From NCBI RefSeq assembly GCF_000426745.1, contig NZ_AUFY01000016.1:4159-40037 (forward strand): a DNA stretch of 35,879 bases, given 5' to 3'. Both the position numbers and the translations under genes were made by a program. The stretch comes from Veillonella montpellierensis DSM 17217. GTDB taxonomy: Bacteria; Bacillota; Negativicutes; Veillonellales; Veillonellaceae. Shown here piece after piece: positions 34,705-35,879 of this stretch; position 1 is the first letter of the stretch; each line of letters opens with the position of its first letter. Under the pieces are notes generated by a model. That model searched no databases. It worked only from the letters and a program-made list of their open reading frames with translations, and had not been told where the DNA came from.

Positions 34705-34793
34705 TCTAATCCTTCTTTCTTAGTGCGAATGCACTATCGTAGCTAAGTCTCCTCAAACTTAGGTAAGTGAATGGGTTGTCATCATTTACTTAC
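34705..34793 (-). promoter_or_regulatory. Three-hairpin 5' leader of the 54-aa gene
   Basis: In transcript order: P1 at 34793-34763 (11 bp with one mismatch, 9-nt loop) beginning at the predicted start site; P2 at 34762-34743 (CTAAGT/ACTTAG) directly abutting P1; P3 at 34735-34722 (AGTGC, GAAT-type 4-nt loop, GCACT). The ribosome site follows, then the ATG. P1 and P2 share no spacer, so they could stack coaxially. This is dense structure for a leader of under 90 nt and suggests RNA-level control. It matches no riboswitch class that I recognise. Confidence 0.55.
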
Positions 34794-34799
34794 AATGTC

Positions 34800-34828
34800 A
34801 GTATACCGTCAAATTTAGAATATGTGAA
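34800..34828 (-). promoter_or_regulatory. Promoter of the 54-aa gene
   Basis: On the minus strand TTCACA (34828-34823) and TATACT (34805-34800) are separated by exactly 17 bp. Transcription would start near 34793. Confidence 0.75.
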
Positions 34829-35038
34829 ATAACTTGTTTTTATTAAATTAATTACTATAAATTATATGATGATAAAATCCTTTGTAATATATGCTATATA
34901 ACTGGAAATATTAAGATATATTAATTTTAGTTATAAGTAAAATAATTATTATTTTTATAAAATGAATAGATTGGTGTGACGGATACAAATAGCTAGATTA
35001 TACATGTTATTTTTCATTAAAAATTTACTAGTTTTAAG

Positions 35039-35067
35039 TTGACAACTTATCATTTTGTTGTTAGAAT
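35039..35067 (+). promoter_or_regulatory. Promoter of the tRNA cluster
   Basis: TTGACA at 35039-35044 and TAGAAT at 35062-35067 with a 17-bp spacer, ending 13 bp before the first tRNA: a consensus stable-RNA promoter. Confidence 0.88.
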
Positions 35068-35080
35068 AGATATTGCATTA

Positions 35081-35157
35081 CGGGGCATAGCGCAGTTTGG
35101 TAGCGCACCTGGCTTGGGACCAGGGGGTCGCAGGTTCGAATCCTGCTGCTCCGACCA
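35081..35157 (+). tRNA. tRNA-Pro (anticodon TGG)
   Basis: A complete cloverleaf of 77 nt with encoded CCA. Acceptor arms CGGGGCA and TGCTCCG pair with one wobble. The anticodon loop CTTGGGA sits between CTGG and CCAG. The T-loop is GGTTCGAATCC. Confidence 0.95.
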
Positions 35158-35163
35158 TGTTAT

Positions 35164-35237
35164 GCGGGTGTAGCTCAATGGTAGAGCCCCAGCCTTCCAA
35201 GCTGGTCACGAGGGTTCGATTCCCTTCACCCGCTCCA
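35164..35237 (+). tRNA. tRNA-Gly (anticodon TCC)
   Basis: A complete cloverleaf of 74 nt with encoded CCA. Acceptor arms GCGGGTG and CACCCGC; anticodon stem CCAGC/GCTGG with loop CTTCCAA. It lies 6 bp after tRNA-Pro. Confidence 0.95.
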
Positions 35238-35273
35238 TTTTTTTATCAGTATCTAATCGTATATAGTTATCAT

Positions 35274-35332
<59 letters not shown>

Positions 35333-35350
<18 letters not shown>

Positions 35351-35472
35351 AAGTACAAAGGATCTTACTTGATGTAGGATCCTTTTTGTGTTGAGGGATT
35401 GACGCACTAAGGTCTCAGCGTCACTGCGTTCCTAGAAACCTAAGTTGCTTACGTATCCCTCCTGGATCACCA
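35333..35472 (+). repeat. 18-bp direct repeat of the tRNA-Arg 3' end (att-like)
   Basis: ATCCCTCCTGGATCACCA forms the 3' end of tRNA-Arg (35333-35350) and recurs exactly at 35455-35472; similarity continues a few bases (AAGTA versus GAGTA). The second copy lacks the rest of a tRNA. Such repeats are the usual mark of integrase-mediated insertion into a tRNA 3' end; a local duplication of tRNA tail plus terminator is the alternative. The 104 bp between the copies contain one terminator and no gene. Confidence 0.75.
35357..35387 (+). terminator. Terminator of the tRNA cluster
   Basis: AAAGGATCTTAC at 35357-35368 pairs with 35374-35385 with one mismatch, followed by T-rich sequence. Confidence 0.85.
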
Positions 35473-35476
35473 GAGT

Positions 35477-35515
35477 AAAAAAGCGGATAGCTCGTAATGA
35501 GTTATCCGCTTTTTT
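35477..35515 (+). terminator. Second terminator after the repeated tRNA tail
   Basis: A 17-nt arm at 35477-35493 pairs with 35499-35515 with one wobble; it has six A at the base and six T at the end. It follows the second tRNA-tail copy by 4 bp, mirroring the first tail-plus-terminator unit. Confidence 0.88.
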
Positions 35516-35590
35516 ACATTGTACGCCGAATAGGCATGATTAACCCCCAGTTAAACTGGTGGTCAGTAAAATTTCTTAGAGAAAAGGAAA

Positions 35591-35652
35591 GAACCTCCTA
35601 GTGATAAAATGAAGTTGGTCTGGCAACCACAACATTTCAACATAGGAGGTTC
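35591..35652 (+). promoter_or_regulatory. Stem that hides the tnpA ribosome site
   Basis: GAACCTCCTA at 35591-35600 is the perfect complement of TAGGAGGTTC at 35643-35652, which contains the tnpA ribosome site (AGGAGG, 35644-35649). In a transcript the stem would block translation, as known for IS200. Upstream, around 35546-35560, CCAGTTAAACTGG may be part of the left-end hairpin that the transposase recognises. Confidence 0.75.
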
Positions 35653-35653
35653 A

Positions 35654-35879
35654 ATGTCAATGAATGACGTAAAAAGCTTATCACATAGTAAATGGAGATG
35701 TAAATATCATATTGTTTTTGCTCCAAAGTATAGAAGGCAAATAATTTATGGTCGGATAAAAGTTGATGTAGGTAAAATTCTAAGAGATTTAAGTAAGAGA
35801 AAAAATGTAGAAATTATCGAGGCGGAATGCTGTCCGGATCATATACATATGCTAGTAACAATTCCACCACATTTAAGTG
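35654..35879 (+). CDS. tnpA: IS200/IS605-type TnpA transposase, N-terminal part
   Basis: The frame opens at ATG 35654 and runs off the right edge after about 75 codons. It reads KWRCKYHIVFAPKYRRQIIY near the start, then EAECCPDHIHMLVTIPPHLS. HIHM is the HUH motif that binds the metal ion of these single-strand, tyrosine (Y1) transposases. The catalytic Tyr would lie beyond the window. ATG 35660 is an alternative start with more usual spacing from AGGAGG. The visible part is undamaged; full TnpA is about 130-155 aa. Whether the element also encodes TnpB cannot be seen. Confidence 0.93.
   Translation, partial: MSMNDVKSLSHSKWRCKYHIVFAPKYRRQIIYGRIKVDVGKILRDLSKRKNVEIIEAECCPDHIHMLVTIPPHLS

Noticed and set aside
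35395-35472. A second, decayed tRNA gene ending at the repeated tail
   Set aside because: Only the last 18 bases match a tRNA; no T-loop, anticodon arm or acceptor 5' strand can be found upstream.

Overview
The window looks like a chromosomal segment of a diderm Firmicute of the class Negativicutes, most probably Veillonella or a close relative. This is inferred from the low-GC, ATG/GTG/TTG-start Firmicute gene style with strong AGGAGG ribosome sites, from Firmicute gene orders (rapZ-glmR-whiA; PyrR-type leader then pyrB-pyrC-carA-carB-pyrK-pyrD) and from the fused CydDC next to cydAB. No 16S rRNA or other taxonomic marker is present, so the genus is an inference.

Layout. 1-1711 is an insertion-sequence scar: the start of an IS30-family transposase running off the left edge, a decayed DDE transposase (internal stop, catalytic Glu lost), and the 3' remnant of an unknown gene ending at a very strong terminator. 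1964-5728 holds a LysR regulator divergent from an M20 amidohydrolase and a DcuC-type carrier. 6372-8175 holds an L-cysteine desulfidase family gene and a MoaB/MogA gene. 8674-10291 is a DUF47 (PhoU-like) protein overlapping a PiT phosphate transporter. 10626-17584 is a respiratory block: an Rrf2 regulator with a Cys-rich segment, cydA, cydB and one fused CydDC exporter. 17606-23374 is a same-strand series: Cof-type HAD phosphatase, rapZ, glmR, whiA and an unrecognised exported coiled-coil protein. 23703-32247 is the pyrimidine operon, with a consensus promoter and a PyrR-style attenuator; pyrE and pyrF are not in the window. 33089-33982 is a second LysR gene. 34480-34828 is a 54-codon gene on the minus strand with its own promoter, three-hairpin leader and terminator. 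35039-35350 is a tRNA-Pro/Gly/Arg cluster with its own promoter. The tRNA-Arg 3' end is repeated 122 bp downstream, and an IS200-type tnpA runs off the right edge.

How the genes work together. Cytochrome bd needs CydDC for its assembly, and the Rrf2 gene just upstream is the obvious candidate redox-sensitive controller. DUF47 and PiT form the usual phosphate uptake pair. The pyr genes make orotate from glutamine, bicarbonate and aspartate, with PyrK and PyrD forming the NAD-linked dihydroorotate dehydrogenase. RapZ, GlmR and WhiA are the conserved Firmicute trio linked to cell-wall precursor control and division.

Most of the window is ordinary core genome. The best candidates for something undescribed are the 54-aa gene with its tightly packed structured leader, the exported coiled-coil protein after whiA, a possible small RNA after pyrD, the tRNA-Arg tail duplication, and three roughly 38-nt long-stem hairpins that lack a T-tract.
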